Shown: one piece after another, positions 1 to 9,613 of the stretch | Numbering within the stretch: the first letter of the stretch is position 1 | Layout of the letters: every line of letters starts with the position of its first letter | Assembly (NCBI RefSeq): GCF_014647515.1 | Contig: NZ_BMPI01000064.1 | Span: 1-64,000 of the forward strand | Length of the DNA stretch: 64,000 bases | From: Dactylosporangium sucinum | GTDB lineage: Bacteria > Actinomycetota > Actinomycetes > Mycobacteriales > Micromonosporaceae | Direction of reading: 5' to 3' | Made by a program: the position numbers and the translations under genes | Notes under the pieces: generated by a model | Database searches by the model: none | The model's input: only the letters and a program-made list of their open reading frames with translations | Told to the model about the DNA's origin: nothing

Positions 1-119
1 CCACGGGGTAAAATTTCAATTGGCACTGGCTTAACAAGCACCCTGTTGAGTTCTCAAACAACCAACACACACCGCCGCGGTCCGCAAGTCTTGCTCGCCG
101 CATCCGGGGCAACTTCTCT
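1..119 (-). promoter_or_regulatory. Leader of an rRNA operon transcribed leftwards out of the window
   Basis: Read on the minus strand, positions 62-45 give GTTGTTTGAGAACTCAAC, followed by a stretch reading into AGTGCCAATTG. From memory this is the conserved leader, with its antitermination and processing signal, just upstream of 16S rRNA genes in Micromonosporaceae. The 16S gene itself would lie left of position 1 and is not in the window. Confidence 0.75.
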
Positions 120-147
120 ACTTTACCAGATCGCTCGCTGTTGTCAA
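120..147 (-). promoter_or_regulatory. rRNA promoter, proximal
   Basis: On the minus strand TTGACA (147-142) is followed after 16 nt by TAAAGT (125-120). This is close to the consensus for the housekeeping sigma factor. It is the nearest of three tandem promoters to the rRNA leader. Confidence 0.75.
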
Positions 148-299
148 GTCCGTAGGTCCGGGCTTTTCAACTTCAAGCGGGTTTCCCGAGCATAACAACG
201 CCGCCGTATCCGGCGATCTTGTTTCGGGAGATCCAGTAGGACCGACCGGCACCGGAGCATCTCGCTCGCTTGCCCGCCCGGCTCCCCACCGGCTTTCCT

Positions 300-327
300 A
301 CCTTACCAGCCCGTTCCGTCCTGTCAA
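300..327 (-). promoter_or_regulatory. rRNA promoter, middle
   Basis: On the minus strand TTGACA (327-322), a 16-nt spacer and TAAGGT (305-300). The spacing and flanking bases match the proximal promoter. Confidence 0.7.
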
Positions 328-471
328 GTTCGCGTTTTCCGCTTGTCGACCTTCTGGAACGTTCCTCCCGCGCACGGCTCCGGACACCGTTTCCGGTGCC
401 TGTGTCCTACTCGGGATTCCAGTAGGCCGGCCGACCCTCGCGAGTCCGCCCGGTTCCCTACCGGCTGGAGT

Positions 472-500
472 ACCTTACCCGGTCGGCTTCGCATTCGCAA
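472..500 (-). promoter_or_regulatory. rRNA promoter, distal
   Basis: On the minus strand TTGCGA (500-495), a 17-nt spacer and TAAGGT (477-472). It has a weaker -35 box than the other two. Similar GTAGG/CCGGCCG segments recur between the promoters (about 235-300 and 420-472), which suggests they arose by duplication. The remaining sequence up to 640 holds no gene I can support. Confidence 0.6.
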
Positions 501-647
501 AATTCGCTCTCGCACCGCCCAGTGGCACCAATCCGACAAACCGGTCGTTTCCGCCCAGCCCCTCGGACCTGGAAAACCGTACGGGGAACGGCGTGCCCGA
601 GTCAAATCGGCCGTGCGCTGTGCGCGGCGAACAGGGAGGATGACGGA

Positions 648-860
648 ATGACGCCCTATCCCCGCGCGGACGCGTTGATGGAGATGCTCTTCCCGTTGTG
701 GCAGCTCGTCATCGGTGCGGTCGTCGCCCTGGTGCTGGTGGTGGCGTCGTGGCGGCTGGCGCGCCGGGGGCCGTCGCGGATGGGAACCGTGCTGCTGATC
801 ACGGGCGGCGCCATCGTCGGCATCACCGTGTTCGGGATCCTGTCCGCCCGGACCGTGTGA
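648..860 (+). CDS. Small two-helix membrane protein, unknown function
   Basis: A 70-residue protein with two hydrophobic segments, at about residues 13-37 (LWQLVIGAVVALVLVV) and 45-65 (GTVLLITGGAIVGITVFG), joined by a basic loop (RLARRGPSR). The ATG at 648 is chosen because AGGGAGG lies 8-15 nt before it; longer frames upstream run into the rRNA promoter region. I do not recognise a named family. It faces the rRNA promoters and converges with the amidase gene, which ends 2 nt after it. Confidence 0.6.
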   Translation: MTPYPRADALMEMLFPLWQLVIGAVVALVLVVASWRLARRGPSRMGTVLLITGGAIVGITVFGILSARTV

Positions 861-862
861 GC

Positions 863-1657
863 TCAGAGACGCCGGTTGGCCAGACTCGGCACGGTGGCGC
901 GGATCTCGGCGAGCCGCTCGAAGTCGAGATCGGCGAACGTGACGCCGACGACATCCGGCGCCTGGGCGACGACCGTCCCCCACGGGTCGACGACCATGCT
1001 GCGCCCGAAGCAGGTGCGGTCCGGGTCATGGTTGCCGATCTGCCCGGCGGCCAGGACGTAGCACTGGTTTTCGATGGCCCGGGCGCGCAGGAGCGGCTCC
1101 CAGTGGTCGCGGCCGGTGTGCAGCATGAAGGCCGCCGGCACGACGAGGACCGTTGCGCCGTCGATGGCGAGCTTGCGATACAGCTCGGGGAAGCGCAGGT
1201 CGTAGCAGATCGACAACCCGACGTGTGCCTGCTCGATCGCCACGATCTCGAGCGTCTCGCCGGGGGCGACGGTCGCGGACTCCTGGTACGAGACGCGGCC
1301 GGGGATCTCGACGTCGTAGAGGTGGATCTTGCGGTAGGTGCCGGCGAGGGCGCCGCCGCGGTCGAAGACGAGCGTGGTGTTGTACGTGTGGTCGGGGTCG
1401 GGGCCGGTCTCGTGGAACGAGCCGGCGTGCACCCACATGCCGAGCTCGCGGGCGGCGTCGGCGAAGAACGTCGCGTATTCGCCGTCGATCGGCTCGGGCT
1501 TCGGCGCGGTGGCGGCCCGGCCGAGGTGGTCGGTGTACTCCGGGAGCACCGCCAGGTCGGCGCCGCCGGCCGCGGCCCGTTCGAGCAACTCGCGGGCGAC
1601 TCGCAGGTTGGCCGCCCGGTCGTCACGGGCGTTGAGCTGGCAGACGGCTACGCGCAT
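863..1657 (-). CDS. Carbon-nitrogen hydrolase (nitrilase superfamily, Nit/omega-amidase type)
   Basis: A 264-residue cytoplasmic amidase of the nitrilase superfamily. The Glu-Lys-Cys triad is visible: E40 in LPEYTDH, K110 in YRKIHLYD and C151 in [13 protein letters not shown]. The RFPELYR sequence after the cysteine is typical of Nit1/Nit2-like enzymes that remove the amide from deaminated glutathione or alpha-ketoglutaramate; the precise substrate is an inference. A TAGGCT box (1670-1665) sits exactly 7 nt before the ATG, so the transcript is probably leaderless. It is a single gene between the small membrane protein and clpX. Confidence 0.88.
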   Translation of the reverse strand: MRVAVCQLNARDDRAANLRVARELLERAAAGGADLAVLPEYTDHLGRAATAPKPEPIDGEYATFFADAARELGMWVHAGSFHETGPDPDHTYNTTLVFDRGGALAGTYRKIHLYDVEIPGRVSYQESATVAPGETLEIVAIEQAHVGLSICYDLRFPELYRKLAIDGATVLVVPAAFMLHTGRDHWEPLLRARAIENQCYVLAAGQIGNHDPDRTCFGRSMVVDPWGTVVAQAPDVVGVTFADLDFERLAEIRATVPSLANRRL

Positions 1658-1821
1658 ACGAACCAGCCTACGGGCGGCGGCCCGTCAGCACGAGGTCACC
1701 GCGATCCTCCCCGGAGGGGCCGCCGGAGGCGGGGAGCCCAGCGCGACGCGAAGGTGGCAGGGAGGGCCCCCAGGGGCCCGACCGGTGTCTGACGGGAGCA
1801 ACGGCAGTAGTCCGGCGGGCC

Positions 1822-1840
1822 TGAGCCATGCATGGGCTCA
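1822..1840 (-). terminator. Hairpin downstream of clpX
   Basis: TGAGCC (1822-1827) and GGCTCA (1835-1840) form a 6-bp stem with a 7-nt loop about 40 nt after the clpX stop. There is no U tract, so the terminator role is an inference. The rest of 1658-1877 holds a GGGCTCTC-rich repeat that runs into the clpX 3' end and nothing else I can name. Confidence 0.4.
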
Positions 1841-1877
1841 CGCGGCGCTCAGGGCTCTCGCGGGCTCTCGTGGGCTC

Positions 1878-3176
<1,299 letters not shown>

Positions 3177-3291
3177 CTACGATCTCCCTGCCTTCGGCCG
3201 GACCAGGGTCCGGATCGCAAACCTGCTTCCGCGCCGTCTGGGACGGCGCTGGCTACTGCCTCGACGTTACCTGGTGGTGGCCCGTATTCCG

Positions 3292-3388
3292 ACCCCCTAC
3301 GCGGGGGTGTCTTTCAACCGGCCGCCCGACGACAGTCGTCGGGAACCTCATCGGCTCGCCGAACCCGGAGGTCAGGCGAGCCGATGAG
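3292..3388 (-). promoter_or_regulatory. Three consecutive hairpins between clpP2 and clpX
   Basis: In the clpP2-clpX spacer there are three inverted repeats: ACCCCC/GGGGGT (3292-3308), CCCGACGAC/GTCGTCGGG (3325-3343) and a perfect 14-bp stem CTCATCGGCTCGCC with its complement (3347-3388, 14-nt loop). The last is the first structure met by polymerase after clpP2 and could terminate or process the clpP mRNA. The others would lie in a clpX leader. Confidence 0.5.
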
Positions 3389-3401
3389 CACGTCACGGGC
3401 C

Positions 3402-4061
3402 TCAGGCGCCGGTGGCGGCGAGGGCCGACTTCTTGCGGCTGACCAGCACGTTGTCGACCAGACCGTACTCCTTGGCCTCGTCGGCCGTCAGGATCTTGTC
3501 GCGGTCGATGTCCTTGCGGACCTTCTCCACCGGCTGGCCGGTGTGGCGCGAGACCATCTCCTCGAGCTGGGTCCGCATGCGCATGATCTCGCGCGCCTGG
3601 ATCTCGATGTCCGAGCCCTGCCCGTAGCCACCCTCGGTGGCCGGCTGGTGGATGATGATCCGCGAGTTGGGCAGCGCGAGGCGCTTGCCCGGCGTGCCGG
3701 CCGCCAGCAGCACCGCGGCCGCGCTCGCCGCCTGGCCGAGGCAGACCGTCAGGATGTCCGGCCGGACGTAGAGCATCGTGTCGTAGATCGCCGTCATCGC
3801 GGTGAACGAGCCGCCGGGCGAGTTGATGTACAGCGTGATGTCGCGGTCCGGCTCGGTGCTCTCCAGCGTCAGCAGCTGCGCCATCACGTCGTTGGCCGAC
3901 GCGTCGTCGATCTGCACGCCGAGGAAGATGATCCGGTCCTCGAACAGCTTGTTATACGGGTTCGTCTCCTTGATGCCGTATGACGTGCGCTCGACATACG
4001 ACGGGAGGATGTAGCGGTTGTGCACCTCGCGCAGCGCCGGGGGCAGGCTCAGATCGGTCAT
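3402..4061 (-). CDS. clpP2: ATP-dependent Clp protease proteolytic subunit ClpP2
   Basis: Serine protease subunit of 219 residues. The catalytic serine is S113 in [11 protein letters not shown] and the histidine is H138 in [11 protein letters not shown]; the acidic DIDRD segment near residues 184-188 supplies the aspartate. The [15 protein letters not shown] sequence resembles the actinobacterial ClpP2 paralogue, which forms a mixed ClpP1P2 barrel. The ATG at 4061 is preceded by GAGGAG. It begins 11 nt after clpP1, so the two are almost certainly co-transcribed. Confidence 0.96.
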   Translation of the reverse strand: MTDLSLPPALREVHNRYILPSYVERTSYGIKETNPYNKLFEDRIIFLGVQIDDASANDVMAQLLTLESTEPDRDITLYINSPGGSFTAMTAIYDTMLYVRPDILTVCLGQAASAAAVLLAAGTPGKRLALPNSRIIIHQPATEGGYGQGSDIEIQAREIMRMRTQLEEMVSRHTGQPVEKVRKDIDRDKILTADEAKEYGLVDNVLVSRKKSALAATGA

Positions 4062-4072
4062 GGCTTCGCTCC

Positions 4073-4723
4073 TCAGGCCAGAGTTCCGGCGCCCTCCGGA
4101 GCCTGCTGGGCCCCGGTGATCACCTTGTCGATGAAGCCGTAGTCCCGCGCCTCTTCGGCGGTGAACCAGCGGTCACGGTCGGAGTCGGACTCGATCTGCT
4201 CGAGCCCCTGCCCCGTGTGGAACGCGACGCGCTCCTGGAACATGCGCTTGGTGTAGAGCATCTGCTCGGCCTGGATGGCGATGTCGGAGGCGGTGCCGCC
4301 GATGCCGCCGGACGGCTGGTGCATCATGATCCGCGCGTGCGGCAGCGCCATGCGCTTGCCGGGCGCGCCGGCGCACAACAGCAGCTGGCCCATCGACGCG
4401 GCCATGCCCATCGCGACGGTGGCCACGTCATTGCTGACGAACTGCATGATGTCGTAGATCGCCATGCCCGAGTAGACGGAGCCACCGGGCGAGTTGATGT
4501 AGAGCCAGATGTCACGCTCGTCGTCCTCGGCGGCGAGGAGGAGCATCTGGGCGCAGATCCGGTTGGCAACCTGGTCGTTGACCTCGCTGCCCAGGAAGAT
4601 GATGCGCTCCTTGAGCAGCCGGTTGAACACCGAGTCGTCGAGCGTCAGGCTCGTGTCCGCGCCCCGACCGCGCCCGTTGGGCGCGGGACTGACTGGCGAC
4701 GCTGGAATATGCAGGTCGGTCAT
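4073..4723 (-). CDS. clpP1: ATP-dependent Clp protease proteolytic subunit ClpP1
   Basis: Partner subunit of ClpP2, 216 residues from the chosen start. The catalytic serine is S110 in [11 protein letters not shown] and the histidine is H135 in MMHQPSGG; the aspartate lies in the DSDRDRWF segment. A TTG five codons upstream (4738) is possible, but GAAGG sits at proper distance from the ATG at 4723, so I prefer that. The N-terminal 25 residues are a poorly conserved, probably processed propeptide. Expression is probably under ClgR, since a matching operator lies about 80 nt upstream. Confidence 0.95.
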   Translation of the reverse strand: MTDLHIPASPVSPAPNGRGRGADTSLTLDDSVFNRLLKERIIFLGSEVNDQVANRICAQMLLLAAEDDERDIWLYINSPGGSVYSGMAIYDIMQFVSNDVATVAMGMAASMGQLLLCAGAPGKRMALPHARIMMHQPSGGIGGTASDIAIQAEQMLYTKRMFQERVAFHTGQGLEQIESDSDRDRWFTAEEARDYGFIDKVITGAQQAPEGAGTLA

Positions 4724-4801
4724 GGCAGCCCTTCGCAAGAGTCTTGTACAACCGACCCTAACCGGTGCGGGGAGCGCCAGCTTCCCATGCTCACCGCATT
4801 T

Positions 4802-4812
4802 CGCTATGAGCG
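4802..4812 (-). promoter_or_regulatory. Putative ClgR operator upstream of clpP1-clpP2
   Basis: On the minus strand the sequence reads CGCTCATAGCG. It fits the core CGC-Y-N-A-N-R-GCG of the ClgR box that I remember from actinobacterial clp genes. It lies in the 134-nt space between tig and clpP1. The outer bases of the consensus fit less well. Confidence 0.55.
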
Positions 4813-4822
4813 CACCGTGGCG

Positions 4823-4845
4823 GCCGGGGGATGTTCACCCCCGGC
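4823..4845 (-). terminator. Terminator hairpin after tig
   Basis: GCCGGGGG (4823-4830) pairs perfectly with CCCCCGGC (4838-4845) around a 7-nt loop, 12 nt beyond the tig stop codon. It separates tig from the clpP operon. Confidence 0.65.
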
Positions 4846-4857
4846 TCGCTCGCGGGG

Positions 4858-6228
4858 TCAGTGGTTGTGGCCCTCGTGGTCGCCGTGGTCGTGGCCCTCG
4901 TGCTCGTCGGCCGCGCCACGCAGGTCGTCGAGGCTGAGCGTGGCGCCCTCGCTGTCGACGATCTTGACCCGCTCCAGCACGATGCCGAGCGCCTTGCCAC
5001 GGCGCACGTCGCCGAAGACGGCGCCGGCCACGCCGGCCTGGACCAGCTGGTCGTAGTACTGCTGGGGGCCCATGCCCGCCCGCTGCGCCCGGTGGACGAT
5101 CTCGTGACCGAACTCGTCGTCGCTGACCTGGACGTCCTCGGCGTCGGCCAGGGTGTCGAGCACCAGCTGCACCTTCACGCCCTCGACGGCCGCCTCGTTG
5201 AGCTCGGCGTCCATCTCCTCCTCGGTCTTGCCCTCGGTCTGCAGGTAGTCGTCGAACGAGGCCCCGATGCGCTGGAGCTGGTCGTTCATCGACTCCTTGC
5301 GCGACTCGACCTCGTCCTTCACGACGCCCTCCGGCGCCGGGACGTCGGTCGCGTCGATGACAGCCTTGAGGGCCAGGTCACGCGCCGAGTAGAGCTGCTC
5401 CATCCGCTTCACGCGGGTGAGCCGCGTGCGCAGGTCCTCCTTCAGCTCGTCGAGCGTGTCGAACTCGCTCGCGAGCTGGGCGAACTCGTCGTCGACGGCC
5501 GGCAGCTGCTTGTCCTTGACCGACTTCACGGTCACCGACACCTCGGCGTCGCGGCCCTCGAACTCGCCGCCCACGAGCTGGGTCGTGAACGTGGTCGAGT
5601 CGCCGGCGCCCATGCCCACCAGCACGTCGTCGAGGCCCGGGACGAGCTGGCCGCTGCCCACCTCGTGCGAGATGTTGGTCGCGCTGCCGCCCGGCACCTC
5701 CTCGCCGTCGACGGTCGCCACGAGGTCGATCTGCACGAAGTCGCCCACCAGCGCCGTGCGCTCGACGGTCTTGAGCGTCGCGAACCGGTCGCGCAGGCCC
5801 TTGAGCTGCTCGTCGACGTCCTCGTCGGTGATCTGGAGCGCGTCGACGGTGACCTCGATGCCGCTCAGGTCGGGCAGGGTGATCTCCGGCCGCACGTCGA
5901 CCTCGGCCGTGAACTTCAGCGGCTGCCCGTCGGCGAACTCGGTGATCGCGACCTCGGGACGGCCCAGCGTGCGCACCTCGTGCTCGCGCACCGCCGCGAG
6001 GATCTGCGTCGGGATGACCTCCTGAACGGCCTCGTTGAGCACATTCCCGCGGCCGACCCGCTGGTCGATCACGGCCGCCGGCACCTTGCCCCGGCGGAAC
6101 CCGGGGATGTTCACCTGCGAGCCGATCTCCCGGTAGGCCTTCTTGAGGCTTGGCTCCAGCTCGGCGAACGGCACCTCGATTTCGAGCCGCACGCGCGTCG
6201 GGCTCAGGGTCTCGACGGTGCTCTTCAC
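4858..6228 (-). CDS. tig: Trigger factor, ribosome-associated chaperone
   Basis: Peptidyl-prolyl isomerase chaperone of 456 residues that binds nascent chains at the ribosome exit tunnel. The ribosome-binding signature is GFRRGKVP (about residues 44-51). The FKBP-like domain follows (about 155-245) and then the C-terminal arms. The start is GTG at 6228 with GGGAGAAG upstream. The last 20 residues are a histidine- and acid-rich tail (EHEGHDHGDHEGHNH) that could bind divalent metals. Such tails occur in some other trigger factors, so this is a variation rather than an anomaly. The order tig-clpP1-clpP2-clpX is classical. Confidence 0.96.
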   Translation of the reverse strand: MKSTVETLSPTRVRLEIEVPFAELEPSLKKAYREIGSQVNIPGFRRGKVPAAVIDQRVGRGNVLNEAVQEVIPTQILAAVREHEVRTLGRPEVAITEFADGQPLKFTAEVDVRPEITLPDLSGIEVTVDALQITDEDVDEQLKGLRDRFATLKTVERTALVGDFVQIDLVATVDGEEVPGGSATNISHEVGSGQLVPGLDDVLVGMGAGDSTTFTTQLVGGEFEGRDAEVSVTVKSVKDKQLPAVDDEFAQLASEFDTLDELKEDLRTRLTRVKRMEQLYSARDLALKAVIDATDVPAPEGVVKDEVESRKESMNDQLQRIGASFDDYLQTEGKTEEEMDAELNEAAVEGVKVQLVLDTLADAEDVQVSDDEFGHEIVHRAQRAGMGPQQYYDQLVQAGVAGAVFGDVRRGKALGIVLERVKIVDSEGATLSLDDLRGAADEHEGHDHGDHEGHNH

Positions 6229-6282
6229 AGAACTTCTCCCTCTAGTTCACGTTCGGCGGCTTGCCTGGGCTGTGGTTCCCGG

Positions 6283-6356
6283 TCGGGGTGGCGGGATTTG
6301 AACCCACGGCCCCTCGCTCCCAAAGCGAGTGCGCTACCAAACTGCGCTACACCCCG
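6283..6356 (-). tRNA. tRNA-Pro (anticodon TGG)
   Basis: The acceptor stem CGGGGTG/CACCCCG, the D-arm TAGCGCAGTTTGGTAGCGC, the anticodon arm CTCGC-TTTGGGA-GCGAG (anticodon TGG) and the T-arm with GTTCAAATC are all visible. CCA is not encoded. The discriminator base is A at 6283. Confidence 0.95.
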
Positions 6357-6478
6357 GTGGTTTGCGTCGGCAAGTGTATGCGGTAGGCCGGGGCGTCCGC
6401 CGCTCGGTATGCCGGTGTCGCACCCCGTGGACCCCCGCAGTCGGCGCGGGGCGGGGCGATTCGGTACGCTGTGGGCGC

Positions 6479-6549
6479 GCGGGCGTAGCTCAATGGCAGA
6501 GCTTCAGTCTTCCAAACTGACGGTGGGAGTTCGATTCTCCTCGCCCGCT
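6479..6549 (+). tRNA. tRNA-Gly (anticodon TCC)
   Basis: 71 nt with acceptor stem GCGGGCG/CGCCCGC, D-arm TAGCTCAATGGCAGAGC, anticodon arm TCAGT-CTTCCAA-ACTGA (anticodon TCC), T-arm GGGAG-TTCGATT-CTCC and discriminator T. CCA is not encoded. A decayed integrase lies directly downstream, so this gene was probably once an attachment site. Confidence 0.95.
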
Positions 6550-6573
6550 CTCATTCTTTCACCTGGTCACGGG

Positions 6574-7012
6574 CTAGCCCGTCCCCGCCGGTCGCGGGTC
6601 ATGAGCTCCACGGTCGTGCAGCCGTCCCCCTGGTTCATCCCGGAATCCGCCCTTTTGCGGATCGGACTCCAGGACGGTCGCCAGCCAGCGTTCCCGGCCG
6701 GGCCGCCGGTAGACGGCGGTCGGCCCGGCCTGCCGGCGCGTCTTCCCGTCGCCGGCCTCCCGCAGCGTCCGCCGCACGCATGCTCGCCCGGCCGCGGCGG
6801 CGAGGGTGTTGCCGGTGTGTCGCGGGTCGTGGAGCCGGCCGCCCTCCGGAACGCGGCAGCGCGCCCTCGTCTCGGGTGAGATCACGGCTGTCCGCGACGA
6901 ACTCACCGGCGATGAACTCACCGGCCAGGTGCGCACGCAACGCGACCGGACGCCCGGGCTGGAGGCCGCCCGCGCCGCGTCCCGTCGGGAAACGCCGCCT
7001 CGGGGCGGTCAC
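6574..7012 (-). pseudogene. Decayed tyrosine recombinase (integrase) next to tRNA-Gly
   Basis: No intact reading frame exists here, but pieces in different minus-strand frames match the C-terminal half of actinobacterial integrases: ALRAHLAGEF (about 6940) and VPEGGRLHDPRHTGNTLAAA (about 6850-6785). The HDxRHTGNTLAAA box carries the catalytic Arg-His of tyrosine recombinases; here HDL has become HDP. After it the frame shifts, and GRASMRAA continues in a second frame where intact relatives read GASxRELM. Position and orientation, with the gene end facing the tRNA 3' end, are those of an integrated element. The rest of the element is gone. Confidence 0.65.
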
Positions 7013-7014
7013 CA

Positions 7015-7389
7015 TCAGCGCCGCCCGCCGGGTGGTTCGGTCGGGGCCGCCAGCAGGGACTCGGCCGTCGACCTGCTGATGACGAGGCTGATCTCGCGAG
7101 TGGCGCAGTCGGGGTCGGTTGCCGCCGGCTGCAGCAGGGCCTCGCCGGGCACGCCCGCGTTGCATCGGGGACCGAAGTTGCGGATCGCCGCTTCGGGGTC
7201 GGCGAAGGCGAGAATCCGTGGCCGTCCGCCGCCGTGTGTGGTCCTGCCGGCGCCGAAATCGCCGGCCGCGAAGATGCGTCCCTGCGCGTCCTGAGCCGGT
7301 GTCCCGGTGCCGGCGATGCCGATCGTGGACGCACGGAACAGCACGACGAAGCGTTCGTAGCTCTCCGGGGTCCCGGCATGTTCCGCCAT
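7015..7389 (-). CDS. SseB-like N-terminal domain protein
   Basis: 124 residues. The segment ILAFADPEAAIRNFGPRCNAGVPGEALL resembles the SseB N-terminal domain common in small actinobacterial proteins. The function is unknown; in other bacteria the domain name comes from an enhanced-serine-sensitivity gene and a type III secretion protein of unrelated role. The ATG at 7389 has no clear ribosome-binding site. The gene ends where the integrase relic begins and follows the GntR gene by 47 nt, so the two may share a transcript. Confidence 0.6.
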   Translation of the reverse strand: MAEHAGTPESYERFVVLFRASTIGIAGTGTPAQDAQGRIFAAGDFGAGRTTHGGGRPRILAFADPEAAIRNFGPRCNAGVPGEALLQPAATDPDCATREISLVISRSTAESLLAAPTEPPGGRR

Positions 7390-7436
7390 GACGTCCGGGA
7401 GACGCGCACGGTACCCGGCCGGGCGACGCGAAGCGG

Positions 7437-8138
7437 TCAGGCCAGGTCGAAGGTGGACGTCAGCGCAGGGACGTCCCGGCACAGGGCCGCGTCCACGGTC
7501 AGCAGCGGGCGGTTCCGGGTGTCCAGGACCGTGACCAGCGCGACCACCACCGACCGCGTCCTGGGCAGGGACAGCAGCTTCCGCTCGCGGTCCGTCGGCA
7601 GGCGGGCGCCGAGCCGCTCCAGGACCCGGTGCGAGAGGACCCCGCGTGAGCGCTCCAGCTGCTCCAGCAGCGGCACGTCCGGCGCGGCGGTGAACGGGGC
7701 CGGCGTGTACCAGGCCAGCATCGCGAAGGGCTCGTCCGCGTCGCCCAGGACGTGCCTGCCGGTCGCCAGCGGCGTGCCCGGAACGCAGGACAGCGTCGGG
7801 GCGATCGACGGCGGGGCCGGGACGACCGCACCGCCCACGCGGCGACCGTGGCGGTCCGGCTGCAGCAGGACCTGCAGGCGGCGGGGCAGCGCCACCAGGC
7901 GGGACTGCGGGCGGCCCAGGACGACCCGGCCGCGGCCGCGGATCGGGTTGACCCAGCCGTGGCGGTCCAGGTGGCGCAAGGCCCGGACCACCGTGTTGCG
8001 GGACGTGGCGAACTCGCGCATCAGGGCCGCCTCGCTCGGGAGGAGGGCGCCCGGCTCGTAGTCCTGGTGCTCGATCCTCGCCTGCAGTGCGGCGAGGATC
8101 TGGGCGTACTTCACAGCCGGCACCGCGGGAACCCCCAT
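7437..8138 (-). CDS. GntR-family transcriptional regulator
   Basis: A 233-residue regulator. The N-terminal winged helix-turn-helix (about residues 8-75) has the GntR pattern LPSEAALMREFATSRNTVVRALRHL. The rest (about 95-230) looks like a UTRA effector-binding domain of the HutC subfamily. Two longer frames start at 8174 (GTG), but a TAGTGT box overlaps that codon, so the ATG at 8138 is preferred with a short leader. The ligand is unknown. A 49-residue gene lies directly upstream. Confidence 0.85.
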   Translation of the reverse strand: MGVPAVPAVKYAQILAALQARIEHQDYEPGALLPSEAALMREFATSRNTVVRALRHLDRHGWVNPIRGRGRVVLGRPQSRLVALPRRLQVLLQPDRHGRRVGGAVVPAPPSIAPTLSCVPGTPLATGRHVLGDADEPFAMLAWYTPAPFTAAPDVPLLEQLERSRGVLSHRVLERLGARLPTDRERKLLSLPRTRSVVVALVTVLDTRNRPLLTVDAALCRDVPALTSTFDLA

Positions 8139-8173
8139 CGACGAAGGGCGAAGGCTGCGGGCCGCCCCACACA

Positions 8174-8323
8174 CTACGACGCCGGCCAGCGGACCGGGAA
8201 GGCGCCGAGTTTCGCTTCGTGCTGGCGGTCGCCGCGTTCGGCGTGGCCGGCGGGCTTGGTGCAGCGGACCTCCACGTCGCCGCTGGCGGTGGGCGTGGTC
8301 TTCACGGCGGTACAGATCTCCAT
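8174..8323 (-). CDS. Small conserved-looking protein, unknown function
   Basis: 49 residues from the ATG at 8323. The C-terminal half (RCTKPAGHAERGDRQHEAKL, then GAFPVRW) has a Cys-His pattern and looks like a family that I recall next to GntR regulators in Micromonosporaceae; I cannot name it. TAGTGT (8337-8332) lies 8 nt before the ATG, consistent with a leaderless mRNA. The gene is divergent from nothing and runs straight into the GntR regulator, so it may be its target or partner. Confidence 0.55.
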   Translation of the reverse strand: MEICTAVKTTPTASGDVEVRCTKPAGHAERGDRQHEAKLGAFPVRWPAS

Positions 8324-8396
8324 GACCGCGGACACTACCCGAACGCCAGTTCGAAAAACTCGTGGATCAAGGATCCGACCTGCGGAAACGTCCAGT

Positions 8397-9611
8397 CTAT
8401 GCCCGGGAATCCGAATCCAGCCGAGCCGCCCGCGCGCGGAGGTAGCGCTGCTGCGGCAGGCTCCCCGCCAGGTCGGCCGCACGCAGATAGGCCTCGCGGG
8501 CCGCCGGCACGGAGCCGGACATCTCCAGCAGGTGCCCGCGGACGGCGTGGAAGCGGTGGTCACCCGACAACGACGACAGGTCGGCCAGCAGCCGCAGGCC
8601 GGCGGACGGCCCCGACGCCATCGCCACCGCGACGGCGTGGTTCAGCGCCGTCATCGGGTTCGGCGCCTGCTGCAGCAGCAGCGAGTACAGCGCCACGATC
8701 TGCGGCCAGTCCGTCTCGGCGGCGGTCGGAGCCTCGTCGTGCACCGCCGCGATGGCCGCCTGCAGCTGGAACGGGCCCGTGGCGCCGCGCGGCAGGGCCG
8801 CGGTGATCAACGAGATCCCCTCGGCGATGCCCGCGGCGTTCCACAGCGACCGGTCCTGCTCCGCCATGGGGATCAGCGAGCCGTCCGCGGCGGCGCGGGC
8901 CGGGCGGCGGGCGTCCGTGAGCAGCATCAGCGCGAGCAGGCCCGCGGCCTCGCTGTCGTCGGGAAGCTGCGCGTGGACCGTCCGGGTCAGGCGGATCGCC
9001 TCGGTGGACAGGTCGGCGCGGTGCAGCGACGGGCCGGACGTCGTCGCGTAGCCCTCGTTGAAGATCAGGTACAGCACGTGCAGTACCACCGCCAACCGGT
9101 CCTGCCGCTCGGCCGGCGGCGGCAGGCTGAACGGCAGCCCGCTGGCCTGGATCCGCTGCTTGGCGCGGGTGATCCGGCGGGTCATGGTGTCCTCGGACAC
9201 CAGGAACGCGCGGGCCACCTCGCGCGTGCTCAGGCCGCCGACCGCGCGCAGCGTCAGCGCGACCTGCGCGTCCGCCTTGAGGGCCGGATGGCAGCACATG
9301 AACAGCAGGATGAGCGAGTCGTCGGTACCGGAGACGGCCGGGACCTCGAACGACCAGCGCCACGCCGTCTCCTCGCGGCGCCGCCGGGCCTGGTCGGCGC
9401 GCAGCAGGTCGGTGAGCCGGCGCGACGCCACCGTGACGAGCCAGCCGAGCGGGGCGTCGGGCACCCCCTCGGCGGGCCACTGCGTGGCGGCGGCGAGCAG
9501 CGCCTCCTGGACCGCGTCCTCGGCCGTGTCGAAGTGGCCGTAGCGGCGCACGACCGCGCCCAGGACCTGCGGCGCCAGGCGGCGCAGCAGGTCCTCGACG
9601 GTGACGTCCAC
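8397..9611 (-). CDS. ECF sigma factor with C-terminal DUF6596/TPR-like extension (ECF42 type)
   Basis: 404 residues. Sigma region 2 covers about residues 10-75 (FDTAEDAVQEALLAA) and region 4 about 110-165 (GLSTREVARAFLVSEDTM). It is followed by a long alpha-helical C-terminal half (LHVLYLIFNEGY, ALNHAVAVAMASG), as in the ECF42 group, which has no cognate anti-sigma factor. ECF42 genes usually sit next to YCII/DGPF genes, as here. The GTG at 9611 begins 2 nt after the YCII stop, so translation is coupled. Target promoters cannot be predicted from this window. Confidence 0.88.
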   Translation of the reverse strand: MDVTVEDLLRRLAPQVLGAVVRRYGHFDTAEDAVQEALLAAATQWPAEGVPDAPLGWLVTVASRRLTDLLRADQARRRREETAWRWSFEVPAVSGTDDSLILLFMCCHPALKADAQVALTLRAVGGLSTREVARAFLVSEDTMTRRITRAKQRIQASGLPFSLPPPAERQDRLAVVLHVLYLIFNEGYATTSGPSLHRADLSTEAIRLTRTVHAQLPDDSEAAGLLALMLLTDARRPARAAADGSLIPMAEQDRSLWNAAGIAEGISLITAALPRGATGPFQLQAAIAAVHDEAPTAAETDWPQIVALYSLLLQQAPNPMTALNHAVAVAMASGPSAGLRLLADLSSLSGDHRFHAVRGHLLEMSGSVPAAREAYLRAADLAGSLPQQRYLRARAARLDSDSRA

Positions 9612-9613
9612 GC

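Noticed and set aside
343-983. Frames within the rRNA promoter region
   Set aside because: They overlap tandem promoters and the small membrane-protein gene and encode Arg-rich shadow products.
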